Shown here piece after piece: positions 6,555 to 15,209 of a stretch of 45,878 nucleotides of DNA. Origin of the DNA: Halieaceae bacterium (GTDB lineage: Bacteria; Pseudomonadota; Gammaproteobacteria; Pseudomonadales; Halieaceae); contig JANQIO010000240.1 of assembly GCA_028282105.1 (NCBI GenBank), forward strand, positions 1 to 45,878, in the 5' to 3' direction. A program made the position numbers and the translations under genes. Within the stretch, counting starts at the first letter, position 1. The number at the start of each line of letters is the position of its first letter. Under the pieces are notes generated by a model. That model worked only from the letters and a program-made list of their open reading frames with translations, had not been told where the DNA came from and ran no database searches.

Positions 6555-7019
6555 ATGACCGATCTGGAGATAAACGTTGCTACGGAGAGTGACCTTGACG
6601 AGGTTATCTCCTGGATTGACAGTGAGGAGGATTGTCGAACCTGGGCGGGGCCGTTGGTCAGCTACCCTATTGAGAGGGCGCGGCTGATAGAAGCGATCGA
6701 ATTTACGTCGGACAATGCCAGGGTCTGTCGTGCCGGCCAGGATCTGATGGCATTCGGCCAGATTTTTCATCGTGGCAAGCACAGCTCGCATCTGGCCCGA
6801 ATCATCACCAACCCGCACTTTCGTGGCCAGGGCATCGGGCGCGCCCTGTGTGAGAGCTTGATCCATCACGCGCAGACGCACTACGGGGGCAGCGTGAGTC
6901 TCAATGTCTACCGCGCCAACGAGCCGGCCTACCAGCTCTATCTGAGCCTGGGCTTCGTTGAGCAGCCGGAGCACTCCGATGAGAGCATCGCATTTCTCCT
7001 TAGAAGTGTGGCGCTGTGA
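6555..7019 (+). CDS. GNAT-family N-acetyltransferase
   Basis: A 154-residue single GNAT domain. HLARIITNPHFRGQGIGRALCESLIHHA holds the acetyl-CoA loop R-G-Q-G-I-G-R; NVYRANEPAYQLYLSLGFVEQP is the typical C-terminal motif (N-x-A-x-x-x-Y-x-x-x-G-F). It is RimI-like in style, but the substrate is unknown. ATG 6555 has no strong Shine-Dalgarno sequence. Confidence 0.8.
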   Translation: MTDLEINVATESDLDEVISWIDSEEDCRTWAGPLVSYPIERARLIEAIEFTSDNARVCRAGQDLMAFGQIFHRGKHSSHLARIITNPHFRGQGIGRALCESLIHHAQTHYGGSVSLNVYRANEPAYQLYLSLGFVEQPEHSDESIAFLLRSVAL

Positions 7020-7136
7020 AGTGTTTTCTCAGGTTTCCACGCTGAAACCTTGAGCTTGCGACGCAATCAGCGGTGGTAGCAGTGGCGTCCTGTTGGGAAG
7101 CCGCCCCCAGGGCCGTACCAGTCCCGGGGCGGTCTC

Positions 7137-7562
7137 TTACGCGGATCTCATTGCCTCCTGGTATTGGGTGCGGCTCAATGCCAGGTAACCATCGCCAATC
7201 AGCAGATGAACGAGGGAGGCTATCACCAGGAACACCGGGTACTCCCAGCCGCCGCCCTCACTGTTGTGCACCCAGCCGTTGCCGGCATGAGTCCAGGCGG
7301 CGACCAGCATCACCGGAATCAGCACTGCTGACACCTGGCGGCCGTAAAACCCCAGCAGGATCATCAATCCGCCCACCAGTTCCAGCAGGAACACAGGCCA
7401 GGCCATAAAACCTGGCAGGCCCTGGCTTTCCAGCCAGCCAGCGAAGCCCGGCATGGTGAACGCAAACCACTTGAGCATGGCATGTGACACCCACATGCTG
7501 CCCAGCGCCAGTCGCAGCAGGGTCGCGCCGGCTGCGTTGTAGTTAATGTCGTTGCTTGTCAT
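7137..7562 (-). CDS. DoxX-family membrane protein
   Basis: This 141-residue protein has four predicted membrane helices. ATLLRLALGSMWVSHAMLKWF and LELVGGLMILLGFYGRQVSAVLIPVMLVAAW are the DoxX/SURF4-like core. Relatives include the quinone-interacting subunit of thiosulfate dehydrogenase and redox-stress-linked DoxX proteins. It sits 9 nt downstream of a rhodanese gene in a two-gene operon governed by the divergent MarR regulator, which supports a link to sulfur or electrophile stress. AGGTGA lies 5 nt before the ATG. Confidence 0.8.
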   Translation of the reverse strand: MTSNDINYNAAGATLLRLALGSMWVSHAMLKWFAFTMPGFAGWLESQGLPGFMAWPVFLLELVGGLMILLGFYGRQVSAVLIPVMLVAAWTHAGNGWVHNSEGGGWEYPVFLVIASLVHLLIGDGYLALSRTQYQEAMRSA

Positions 7563-7571
7563 GTCGTCACC

Positions 7572-7904
7572 TCACAGACCGGTTTCTACCGGGTAGTTAG
7601 CTTCCATCCAGTGTTGCTTGCCTTCCACGTATTCATGGGCGTTGGTGTAGCCCATCTGCACCAGGGTTTGCGCCGCCATGTTCGAGTTCTGGCAGGCAGT
7701 GTTGGAGCAGTACACGACGATGAAGGCGTCCTTGTTGGGCAGCACTTCAGCGGCGCGGGTGCGTACTTCCGTGTGGGGCAGGTTGATGGCGCCTGGCAGG
7801 TGTTCGGCTTCGAAATACCGTTCCGGCAAGGCTTCTACGAGCGTGAGCGGCTCACCCGCATCCATCTTCTGCTTGAGCTGTTCGCGGCTAATTGAGTTGT
7901 TCAT
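7572..7904 (-). CDS. Rhodanese-domain protein
   Basis: A 110-residue single rhodanese domain. LTLVEALPERYFEAEHLPGAINLPH is the conserved N-terminal part, and VVYCSNTACQNSNMAA is the active-site loop, with the Cys of VVYC as the presumed persulfide carrier. The start at 7904 is set by GGAGGT 4 nt upstream; a longer frame would run back through the operator region and is rejected. Rhodaneses transfer sulfane sulfur to acceptors. It is co-transcribed with the DoxX gene. Confidence 0.85.
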   Translation of the reverse strand: MNNSISREQLKQKMDAGEPLTLVEALPERYFEAEHLPGAINLPHTEVRTRAAEVLPNKDAFIVVYCSNTACQNSNMAAQTLVQMGYTNAHEYVEGKQHWMEANYPVETGL

Positions 7905-7933
7905 GTTTACCTCCGAGTTGTCAGTTGTGTATA

Positions 7934-7951
7934 TAGTTGCAAATACAACCA
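7934..7951. promoter_or_regulatory. MarR-type operator, site 1
   Basis: TAGTTG-N6-CAACCA at 7934-7951, an imperfect palindrome in the space between the divergent rhodanese and MarR genes. It matches site 2 at the half-sites except for one base. Confidence 0.55.
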
Positions 7952-7970
7952 GATGTAGAATAGCCAACTG

Positions 7971-7988
7971 TAGTTGTAATTGCAACTA
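7971..7988. promoter_or_regulatory. MarR-type operator, site 2
   Basis: TAGTTGTAATTGCAACTA, an 18-bp palindrome with a single mismatched pair, centred 37 bp from site 1. It lies 20 bp before the marR-like start codon, so it can repress both divergent transcripts. Confidence 0.6.
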
Positions 7989-8008
7989 CTGATGAGTAAA
8001 CTTTTCCC

Positions 8009-8446
8009 ATGAGTGAATTCCCTAATGACACAACCATTGAGGCCTGGGTGATGCTGCATCGGGCGAACCGTAAACTGTTGGAAGAGGTGAGTGCGGCGCT
8101 CAAGCGTCATTCGCTGCCGCCGCTGGACTGGTATGACGTCCTGCTGGAACTGCACCGGGTGGGCGATGCCGGGCTGCGCCAGTTCGAGGTTGGTGACAAG
8201 ATCCTGCTGAGCAAACACAATCTGTCTCGGCTGATCGATCGCCTGGAGAAACAGGCCCTGGTGCGCCGGGAGGCGACTGCGGAAGACGGCCGTGGCAATC
8301 GCATCAAGATCACCGCCGACGGCAAAAAAGTGCTGCGGAAAGTCTGGCCGGTGTACGCGGAATCAATACAACAGGAGTTTGGCGACAAGCTCAGCGCCCA
8401 GGAAGCCACGCAGCTGGCGCGTTTGCTGGGGAAGGTGTTGGCCTAG
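8009..8446 (+). CDS. MarR-family transcriptional regulator
   Basis: A 145-residue winged-helix protein. LPPLDWYDVLLELHRVGDAGLRQFEVGDKILLSKHNLSRLIDRLEKQALVRREATAEDGRGNRIKITADGKKVL is the MarR DNA-binding domain, with the recognition helix in LSKHNLSRLIDRLE and the D-x-R-G-x-x-I wing. Flanking helices make the dimer interface. It is transcribed away from the rhodanese-DoxX operon, and two 18-bp palindromes lie in the 104-bp gap. Autoregulation and control of that operon are inferred. No conserved Cys is visible in the N-terminal region, so a Cys-based OhrR-like sensor is unlikely. Confidence 0.85.
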   Translation: MSEFPNDTTIEAWVMLHRANRKLLEEVSAALKRHSLPPLDWYDVLLELHRVGDAGLRQFEVGDKILLSKHNLSRLIDRLEKQALVRREATAEDGRGNRIKITADGKKVLRKVWPVYAESIQQEFGDKLSAQEATQLARLLGKVLA

Positions 8447-8704
8447 CCGCCGGGGCCGGGCGGCCAGGCTGTCGCTTTGTCAAAGCATTACGACACCTGG
8501 TTTTTTATCCTCTTGTCAGCGCGCGCCGCTACCGGCTGAGCGGATGGCACTTCCACTCTTTTGACGAAATCCGTAACATAGCGCGGCTTTTTTGGCTGGC
8601 ACGCCTGGGCGCGTCCGGCCTGGTAAAACGTACAAGTCCCGGCAGTGGGTTCAGGGGAGCGAGTGTCGGCCACTCGCGACGAATCCACAGGTAGTATTTC
8701 TACA

Positions 8705-11104
8705 ATGACTTCACAAGCGAACGGCGTCGGCGGTTATTGCTTCGGCAGCTACGAGCTGCGCCTGCAAAGTCGCGAATTACTCGACAACGGCGAAGTGGTT
8801 GAACTTCAGCCCCGCGTGTTTGATTTGCTCGCGTTCCTGCTCGAACACCGCGAGCGCGTGGTCACCAAGGACGAACTTCTCGAAGCGATATGGCCCGGCG
8901 CAGTGGTCACGGAGGCCTCGCTGGCACGCGCGGTGATGAAAGCCCGCCGGGCCGTCAATGACGATGCCGAGCAGCAACACAGCATCAAGACCGTGCACGG
9001 CTACGGCTATCGATTCGTCGCTGAATTAGCGGAGGCGCCTGCGACGGAGCTCGCCGCTCCGCCGGTTACTGACACCCGTGCTGTCAACACACCCGACTCC
9101 GCTACCCGGCGCAATTGGTCGCGCCTTGTTGGGGTAGGTTTGGTAGCGGCCATCGTCCTGGGGTTGCTGTTGTCACGGCAGGGGCCGCCTGCAGAAGACG
9201 GTGCAGCCGAAGCGGCGCGCATCGCCGTGCTGCCCATCGCCAATCGCACCGGTGAAGCCGATATGGACTGGGTGACCTACGGCCTGATGGATATGCTGGC
9301 CGGCGAGTTGCGGCGCTTTGGGGGGCTGCATGTGCTTGCCTCCAGCGACGTGGTGGGCCTGCTCGGCGACCGCGGCTCAGCCAGCAGCGGCGTACTGGAA
9401 GACCTGACGCCGCTTTATACGCAGCTTTATGACCGGTTTGGGGCCACGCATGTGGTGCGCGGGGTACTGACAAGGCCCGGGCAGTTCTATCGTGTCAACG
9501 CCGACATCGTAGAGCACAACGGCGACACCCGGCGGGTTGAATTTCTCGGCAGCGATCCGCTCAGCCTGATTGTGGAGTTTCGGCGAGCACTGGCCAGCAC
9601 CCTGCCGGCCACAAAGGAAGTAGAGATTGCCGAAACCGTGGTGTCTGACGATATGTTCGTCAATGAGGCCTATGCCCGCGGCCGCGACCAGATGCTGCGC
9701 GGCAACCTGGAGCAGGCGCAAACGCTGTTAAGGTCGGCGATTGCCGAGGAGCCTGACAATTTCTGGGCGCGCCATGCGCTTGCCACCACGCGGCTTAATC
9801 TGGGGGAAGCCCGGGAGGCTGCCGAGGTCTTGCTGGAACTGGTGGAGGAGGCCAGGCTTCGGAAGCTGCAGCCCGAGGAAGCGGCCGCCCTGTACCAGCT
9901 GGGCAACGCCCACCTGCGGCTGGATGACTACCTTATCGCCCGCGGGTTCTACCTGCGCGCTGCGTCGATCTACGAAACGCTCGGCCTGCACTTTGAGCAC
10001 GCCGGCGTACTCAATAGCCTGGCCATTATTGCCGGCGAGCTTCAGGAATACGTTGAGGAACGGGCATTGCTGGAGCAGGCCGTGCAGGCCTTCGAAAAGG
10101 CCGGCATCGATTCCATACCCGGGCATGTGCTGGGTGGGCTGGCAAACAACGCCATGGACAGCGGCCGCCTGGATGAAGCGCAGCAGTACCTTGAGCGGGC
10201 CTTGGTGTCCTTCGACGACCAGGGCTTGCAAGCCCAGAAAGCGGTCACGCTGTTCTCGTTCTCACGCGTGGAGGAGTACCGCGGTAACTACATTTCAGCG
10301 GAGCGACTTGCGCAGCAATCCCTGGACCTCGCGCGCGACATCGGTCATCGCTGGGGAGAAGTCTCCAGTCTGCGCCGCCTGGCATCTGCCAGATACCTGC
10401 AGGGTAAGCTCGACACCGCGGAGGGGGCGCTGCAGCAAGCCCTGGCGCTCGCGCGGGAGATCGGTGGAACGTCGGCGCTGGCGGCCACGCTCAATGATCT
10501 ATCAAAAATTGAACGGCTCCGCGGACAGTACGATAACGCCGACCAGATGCTCAACGAAGCCAGGCAGATCGTTATCGATACGGGAGACGATATCGGTGTG
10601 CTCTGGGTAGGTATACAGCGCGGTTGGCTGGAGCTTGAGCAGGGCGACACGGCGGCAGCCGTCGCAACGTCGGTGACGGTGCTGGCGGCGGAAGACCTGA
10701 TGGTGCCGCACCTGGCGGTGGATGCCCACCTGCTGCACAGCAGCGCACTGCTGGCCGAAGGCGAGCCGGAGCGTGCACTGGAAGTGCTGCAAGCGGGCTA
10801 CGCTGCGTCGCAGCAGGGTAGTGACCTGGCCCGCAGGGCGGCCGTCGCGTCGGCGCTGGGCCGGTTGGAACTGCAGCTCGGCCGCGACGATCTCGCGCTG
10901 GCTTACCTGGGCATGGCACGGGATGCGGCCCCTGGTGTCTACGAGACCTTGCTGCTGGACGGCGCGGTCGCTGCGCAACAGCAACACTGGGAAAAAGCAT
11001 CCGTCCTCCTCGATGAGGCAAGGCGCGCAGCGGGTGGGCGCTGGACGGATGAAGATGAGGCTTTCCGGAGGGGTACCCTGGCCGCTGCACCGGCCGCGGG
11101 TTAG
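8705..11104 (+). CDS. CadC-like winged-helix regulator with membrane helix and TPR array
   Basis: The 799-residue protein has an OmpR/CadC-type winged helix at residues 8-108 (SYELRLQSRELLDNGEVVELQPRVFDLLAFLLEH and HSIKTVHGYGYRFVAEL). A membrane helix at about 142-158 (LVGVGLVAAIVLGLLL) follows. A FlgO/TolB-N-like segment (IAVLPIANRTGEADMDWVTYGLMDMLAGEL) then leads into many TPR repeats up to the C-terminus. DNA binding is therefore cytoplasmic and the TPR part probably periplasmic. ATG 8705 fits the winged-helix boundary; GTG 8645 or 8663 are longer options. The signal sensed and the target genes are unknown. Confidence 0.8.
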   Translation: MTSQANGVGGYCFGSYELRLQSRELLDNGEVVELQPRVFDLLAFLLEHRERVVTKDELLEAIWPGAVVTEASLARAVMKARRAVNDDAEQQHSIKTVHGYGYRFVAELAEAPATELAAPPVTDTRAVNTPDSATRRNWSRLVGVGLVAAIVLGLLLSRQGPPAEDGAAEAARIAVLPIANRTGEADMDWVTYGLMDMLAGELRRFGGLHVLASSDVVGLLGDRGSASSGVLEDLTPLYTQLYDRFGATHVVRGVLTRPGQFYRVNADIVEHNGDTRRVEFLGSDPLSLIVEFRRALASTLPATKEVEIAETVVSDDMFVNEAYARGRDQMLRGNLEQAQTLLRSAIAEEPDNFWARHALATTRLNLGEAREAAEVLLELVEEARLRKLQPEEAAALYQLGNAHLRLDDYLIARGFYLRAASIYETLGLHFEHAGVLNSLAIIAGELQEYVEERALLEQAVQAFEKAGIDSIPGHVLGGLANNAMDSGRLDEAQQYLERALVSFDDQGLQAQKAVTLFSFSRVEEYRGNYISAERLAQQSLDLARDIGHRWGEVSSLRRLASARYLQGKLDTAEGALQQALALAREIGGTSALAATLNDLSKIERLRGQYDNADQMLNEARQIVIDTGDDIGVLWVGIQRGWLELEQGDTAAAVATSVTVLAAEDLMVPHLAVDAHLLHSSALLAEGEPERALEVLQAGYAASQQGSDLARRAAVASALGRLELQLGRDDLALAYLGMARDAAPGVYETLLLDGAVAAQQQHWEKASVLLDEARRAAGGRWTDEDEAFRRGTLAAAPAAG

Positions 11105-11129
11105 TGGAGTAAGCCTCTTCAGGGACCTC

Positions 11130-12608
11130 TCAGGCCGAGTAGCGTGAGTGCAGCCACTGGGGCATAAACGACCAGGCATTGATGGAGTCGTCGCGCCGGT
11201 AGTGGATGCCGCAGGCGTCGAAGTACTTCAGCAGTGAGCCGTCGTGGTAGGCCTTGATGACCTCGGTGCATCCGCCGAGATGCTGGCCGCCCACAAACAC
11301 CTGGGGAATCGTCGGGATGTCGATGCGCTGGTGCAGGGCCTGGCGCACTTTCACCCCCCAGTTGTCGTCCTGGTACTCGACCGAGTCGATGTCCACGCTG
11401 CGGAAGGGTACATCCAGCGCATCGAACAACTTCCGCAGGGTCCAGCAGAATTCACACCACTCCAGGGCAAACATCACCACGGGCTCCTCCGTCACCACCT
11501 TTTCGACAAAGGCCGTCGCGTCTGCACTTGAGCTGACGGGCGCGACGGTCGGAGCCGCCACTGTTTCCGAGTCAAAGCGATAGCCGGGCGTGGAGGTCGA
11601 CAGGGCCAGTTCCTCTTCGTTCATCTCCTCGCTGATTTCACCGAACAATGGCGTGGACAGATAGCGCTCACCGGTGTCAGGCAGCATCACCACGATATTG
11701 GCGCCCTCGGGGGCCTGTTTTGCCACTTCCAGCGCTGCCGCCAGTGTGGCGCCCGCGGAAACGCCGACAAAAATGCCTTCCTGCTGGGCCAACTGGCGCG
11801 AGGCCGCCATGGCGTCGGCGCCGTTGACCGGCAGCAGTTCGTCGATGAAGTCGGCATCGATGGCGTGCTGGGTAATTCGGGAAATGAAATCCGGGGTCCA
11901 ACCCTGCATCAGGTGCGGTCGGAAATGCGGGTGGCTGCTGGTGGGTATGCCATTCTCGTCCACCGCCTGTGGTACACCGCTGCCCAACAGCGCGGCGTTG
12001 TCCGGCTCGGCAACCACGATTCGGGTAGCGGGGCTCTCCTCGCGCATCGCCCTGGAAACACCCTGCAGGGTGCCGCCGGTGCCAAAACCCGACACCCAGG
12101 CATGAATGGGTGTATCTCCGAAATCGTCGAGAATTTCGCGCGCAGTGGTGCGGTAGTGGACGTCGGGGTTGGCCGGGTTTTCAAACTGCAGTGGCATGAA
12201 GTAGCCGTGCTTCTCAGCCAGTTCCTCGGCCTTCTTTTTCATGCCGGTGCCTTTCTCGGAGGCAGGGGTCAACACCACCCTGGCGCCGAGAAAGCGCAGC
12301 AGCTTGCGACGCTCGATGCTGAAGCTCTCGGCCATGGTCACCACCAGGGGGTAGCCCTTGGCCGCGCAGACCATCGCCAGGCCAATGCCAGTATTGCCGC
12401 TGGTCGCTTCGACCACGGTTTGTCCCGGCTGCAGGGTGCCGCGGCGCTCGGCGTCTTCGATGATGGCCAGGGCGATGCGGTCTTTCACCGAGCCCATGGG
12501 GTTGTGTGATTCGAGCTTGCACCACAGGTTTACGCCCGGTGGCGCGACGCGGTTGAGTTTGACCATGGGCGTATTGCCCACGGTCTCGAGGATGTTCTGG
12601 TACTTCAT
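11130..12608 (-). CDS. Cysteine synthase fused to a glutaredoxin domain
   Basis: A 492-residue fusion. Residues 1-315 are a CysK-type O-acetylserine sulfhydrylase: PLP lysine K42 in SVKDR, SGNTG at 70-74, and the GFGTGGTLQGV phosphate loop. After an acidic, Thr/Ser/Pro-rich linker, residues 365-470 form a glutaredoxin with redox centre CEFC (385-388), TIPQVF (about 433-438) and GGQHLGGCTE glutathione-binding motifs. The enzyme would make cysteine from O-acetylserine and sulfide, or S-sulfocysteine from thiosulfate, which the attached glutaredoxin could reduce. It is the last gene of a four-gene redox operon. Confidence 0.9.
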   Translation of the reverse strand: MKYQNILETVGNTPMVKLNRVAPPGVNLWCKLESHNPMGSVKDRIALAIIEDAERRGTLQPGQTVVEATSGNTGIGLAMVCAAKGYPLVVTMAESFSIERRKLLRFLGARVVLTPASEKGTGMKKKAEELAEKHGYFMPLQFENPANPDVHYRTTAREILDDFGDTPIHAWVSGFGTGGTLQGVSRAMREESPATRIVVAEPDNAALLGSGVPQAVDENGIPTSSHPHFRPHLMQGWTPDFISRITQHAIDADFIDELLPVNGADAMAASRQLAQQEGIFVGVSAGATLAAALEVAKQAPEGANIVVMLPDTGERYLSTPLFGEISEEMNEEELALSTSTPGYRFDSETVAAPTVAPVSSSADATAFVEKVVTEEPVVMFALEWCEFCWTLRKLFDALDVPFRSVDIDSVEYQDDNWGVKVRQALHQRIDIPTIPQVFVGGQHLGGCTEVIKAYHDGSLLKYFDACGIHYRRDDSINAWSFMPQWLHSRYSA

Positions 12609-12631
12609 GATGGGGTCCTTTGTGGTGTGCG

Positions 12632-13255
12632 TTAATCGATATTGTTGGAGGCGAGGTATTCCAGCGGCGTCTGGCAGATGGGCCGGCCCACGGTCAGCGT
12701 GCGGCGGAAGTTCTCTTCCAGCGACATGTAGGCGATGTCCGGTTCACAGCCCAGGGCATCCAGCAGCTTGGTAAAGTAGCTGCGACCGGCGGCGATGGCG
12801 GCAATGTCAAAGATCTCGGCGTCTGTCAGCCCGTGTCGTTCCTTCAGCTCCGTGACCTGTTTGGCGCCGATGCTTGAAGCGTCCCTGGCGATGCAGCGGG
12901 CGTAACGCACCATGGCCACTTCGGCCGCCGGCAGTACCTCGGCCTCGCGCCCCCTGGCGATTCTCAGTACGTAGTCTTCGCCGATGATGCGGGCGAGCTC
13001 GCGGCCGTGGGCCAGTGCGCAGGCGCTGTGCTTCAGTTCGTGGGCCACCGCGAAGGTGACCAGCTCAAAGCGCCGCACGTCCATGGGCCGGCGCATCTCC
13101 GACAGCAGCTTTGCCCAGCGTGCCAACACCTCGGGCCGGTGGCTGAACACCTTGGCGTAGTTGGGTACGTAGCCCCAGTGGTCTTCCTGGCGCTGGTACA
13201 TTTCCAGTACGGCGTCCTCGGCATCAGCCGGGCTTTGCGTCCTGATAAAGCTCAT
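12632..13255 (-). CDS. AhpD-like (carboxymuconolactone decarboxylase family) protein
   Basis: A 207-residue all-helical protein of the AhpD/peroxidase-related family. The core HELKHSACALAHGRELARIIG corresponds to the E-x-x-C-x-x-C-x-x-x-H motif, but the first Cys is replaced by His, leaving one Cys and the distal His. A disulfide-cycling peroxidase mechanism is therefore doubtful. The start at 13255 has AGGAGA 7 nt upstream and overlaps the end of the monooxygenase gene by 32 bases. It is third in the operon. Confidence 0.75.
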   Translation of the reverse strand: MSFIRTQSPADAEDAVLEMYQRQEDHWGYVPNYAKVFSHRPEVLARWAKLLSEMRRPMDVRRFELVTFAVAHELKHSACALAHGRELARIIGEDYVLRIARGREAEVLPAAEVAMVRYARCIARDASSIGAKQVTELKERHGLTDAEIFDIAAIAAGRSYFTKLLDALGCEPDIAYMSLEENFRRTLTVGRPICQTPLEYLASNNID

Positions 13256-14519
13256 GGGCCTGTCTCCTTGCCTGGTAACTGAGGTAGTCCTGGAGGTGTG
13301 CTGCGATGTCGCGGGCATCGTCCTCGATGCCATAGATAAAGCTGGATTTGCGCCGGCGCATCAGCGGCAGGCCCAGCACGTAGAGTCCCGGCGCATCGAC
13401 CACGCCACCTTCGTGGCGTAGCTGCCCCTTGCGATCCAGCACCGGTACCTGCAGCCAGCTGTAGTCGGGCCGAAAACCGGTGGCCCAGATCACCGTGCGA
13501 ATCCCGTCCTGCTCGGGCCTTAGCATCAGCCGTCGCGAGCCTGGCACCCGGGTCGCTGCAAAGCGCTCCGGTGGCGGTGCGCCGTCGGCGTCGGCCACCG
13601 GGTCAATCTGTTTCAGCAGGCGTTGCATCTTCAGGTCGGCGAGCGCGCAGACATTGCCCAGGGAACCGGAGAACAGCAGTTCACCGTTGCGCGCACCGGC
13701 CAGGCGGCCGACGATGCTGGCACCGCGTGCCTGCAAATGGTTGAGGTCGAGGATCGGCAGGGCCGCTGAGCCTACTAGTTGGGGAGAGGGCAGCCTGCGG
13801 CCGCGGCTCAGGTCATCGATCTCCTGGTAGTGCTGGTCGTGAATGCCGCTGCGCTGTAACCAGTGGAAGATGTCCCTGCCACGGTAGTGGCGTGGCATGC
13901 GTACATGCTCACCCACGGCCAGCATCACCGGCCGCCGGGTGGTGAGCAGTTCATCGGCGAGCTGCAGGCCGGTGGCTGAGGCACCCACCACCAGCACCCC
14001 ACCTTCGGGCACATCATCGGGCGAGTGATAGTCAAAGGGCGTCATTTGCTTGAGGCTTACCGGCAGGTCACGGGCAATGCGCGGCACGGCCGGCTGGTTG
14101 CAGGCGCCGGTGGCAATGATCACTGCGCGGGCACGCCACAAGCCGTGGTCGGTGACCACGTGATAGAGACCATCGCGATGCCTCACAGAGGTCACGGTGG
14201 TATCGGTTTGCACCGGCATGCCCCGGGCATAGTCTTCCAGCAGACGGGTGAGCTCCGGCACGGCCATGTAACCATCGGGGTCGTTGCCGTCGTAGGGGCG
14301 GCCCGGCAGGCGCGTTTGCCAGTTGGGAGTCAGCAAGCGCAGGGAGTCCCAACGTTCGGTGCGCCAGGCGTTGGCCACCTTGCCGCGTTCCAGCACCAGG
14401 TGGGCGATGCCGGCTTCCCGCAGCAGGTAGCTCATCGACAGGCCGGCGTGCCCGGCGCCAATGACGATGACGTCAATGGTGCCAGGCCGCCGGCTTTGAG
14501 GGCCGAGCGCGACGGTCAT
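13224..14519 (-). CDS. Flavin-containing monooxygenase-like oxidoreductase
   Basis: A 431-residue two-dinucleotide-binding protein. DVIVIGAGHAGLSMSYLL (residues 16-33) binds FAD. GGVLVVGASATGLQLADEL (about 173-191) is the NADPH Rossmann motif. RTVIWATGFRPDYSWLQ is the ATG motif before the C-terminal FAD loop. The style is that of the FMO/CzcO-like group that oxygenates sulfur or nitrogen or performs Baeyer-Villiger reactions. It overlaps the OsmC-like gene by 4 bases at its start and the AhpD-like gene by 32 at its end, so it is translationally coupled. Confidence 0.85.
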   Translation of the reverse strand: MTVALGPQSRRPGTIDVIVIGAGHAGLSMSYLLREAGIAHLVLERGKVANAWRTERWDSLRLLTPNWQTRLPGRPYDGNDPDGYMAVPELTRLLEDYARGMPVQTDTTVTSVRHRDGLYHVVTDHGLWRARAVIIATGACNQPAVPRIARDLPVSLKQMTPFDYHSPDDVPEGGVLVVGASATGLQLADELLTTRRPVMLAVGEHVRMPRHYRGRDIFHWLQRSGIHDQHYQEIDDLSRGRRLPSPQLVGSAALPILDLNHLQARGASIVGRLAGARNGELLFSGSLGNVCALADLKMQRLLKQIDPVADADGAPPPERFAATRVPGSRRLMLRPEQDGIRTVIWATGFRPDYSWLQVPVLDRKGQLRHEGGVVDAPGLYVLGLPLMRRRKSSFIYGIEDDARDIAAHLQDYLSYQARRQAHELYQDAKPG

Positions 14520-15079
14520 TGGTTCACGTTCACCGTGACATCGCCGGGGTTGGTGATGATGTCGAAAACCGCTGAGCGCTTTTGCGACTGGGCCACCAGC
14601 GAGGCGATGTCGTCCTCGGAGGCGTCCGCATCCACCTGGAAGTTCACGGTGATACCGTTGAAGCCGTTGCGGATGTCGGCGTCGATACCGAGGATGCCCT
14701 GAATGTCCATATCGGCTTCCAGGGTGGCGGTGACCGAGTGCAGGGTGATATCGCGGTGAGCTGCGACTGAGGCGATGCCACCGGTCAGGCAGCCGGCCAG
14801 GCCTACCAGGATCATTTCCACCGGCGTCGGGCCTTCGTCTTCAGCGGCGAAAATCTCTGGGTGGTCGGTGTCATAGCGAAACTCCCGCACGTGGCGCTGT
14901 TCTTCACCGAGGCCAAAAAAGCCGTCGAGCTTCGATTCGGTGTGAGTGCCGTCTTTCCATTCGCTTTCCGCGCGCCAGACAAACTTTGCACCCGCCGGGG
15001 CTTCGGTCAGGGCTTCACGGGCGCCGAGCAGCGCGTCGACGTTTACCCCGTTGGGGAGTTGGATTACTGAGGTGGTCAC
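14516..15079 (-). CDS. OsmC-family protein lacking the second active-site Cys
   Basis: A 187-residue OsmC/Ohr-fold protein: TPVEMILVGLAGCLTGGIASVAAHRDITLHSV carries the first reactive Cys (C97). The second canonical Cys, expected in an R-C-P-V context, reads KRSAVFD here, with Ser169 at the equivalent position. Peroxidase activity through a Cys pair is thus uncertain. GTG 15079 is chosen because AGGAGA lies 7 nt upstream; a longer frame to 15130 runs into the promoter module. It is the first gene of the operon. Confidence 0.8.
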   Translation of the reverse strand: MTTSVIQLPNGVNVDALLGAREALTEAPAGAKFVWRAESEWKDGTHTESKLDGFFGLGEEQRHVREFRYDTDHPEIFAAEDEGPTPVEMILVGLAGCLTGGIASVAAHRDITLHSVTATLEADMDIQGILGIDADIRNGFNGITVNFQVDADASEDDIASLVAQSQKRSAVFDIITNPGDVTVNVNQ

Positions 15080-15128
15080 TGTGTCTCTCCTGTGGTCTCG
15101 GGCAGCGGTATTGCTGCCTGGCGACGGC

Positions 15129-15209
15129 ATACTGCACAGCGGGCACTGACGAGGCTTGACTGACTCCTGACCCTTTCCTGACCATTTGATTTTCTTATGA
15201 AAAACAATG
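15129..15209 (-). promoter_or_regulatory. Repeated upstream module, copy A
   Basis: Read on the minus strand: AT-rich block (15184-15209), GGTCAGGA (15176-15183), a second GGTCAGGA 11 bp on (15165-15172), CAGTCAAG (15155-15162), 20 nt, then CAGTAT (15129-15134). The last element ends 49 nt before the OsmC-like start codon. Copies B and C align without gaps over these elements. Confidence 0.7.

Noticed and set aside
6120-6974. Minus-strand open frame of 284 codons across the membrane-protein and GNAT genes
   Set aside because: It covers two unrelated plus-strand genes and the gap between them; the product looks like low-complexity Arg/Ser/Pro shadow sequence.
7091-7131. CCGCCCC/GGGGCGG inverted repeat after the DoxX gene as a terminator
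   Set aside because: The loop is long (about 17 nt) and no T run follows on the minus strand, so it is not reported as a terminator.
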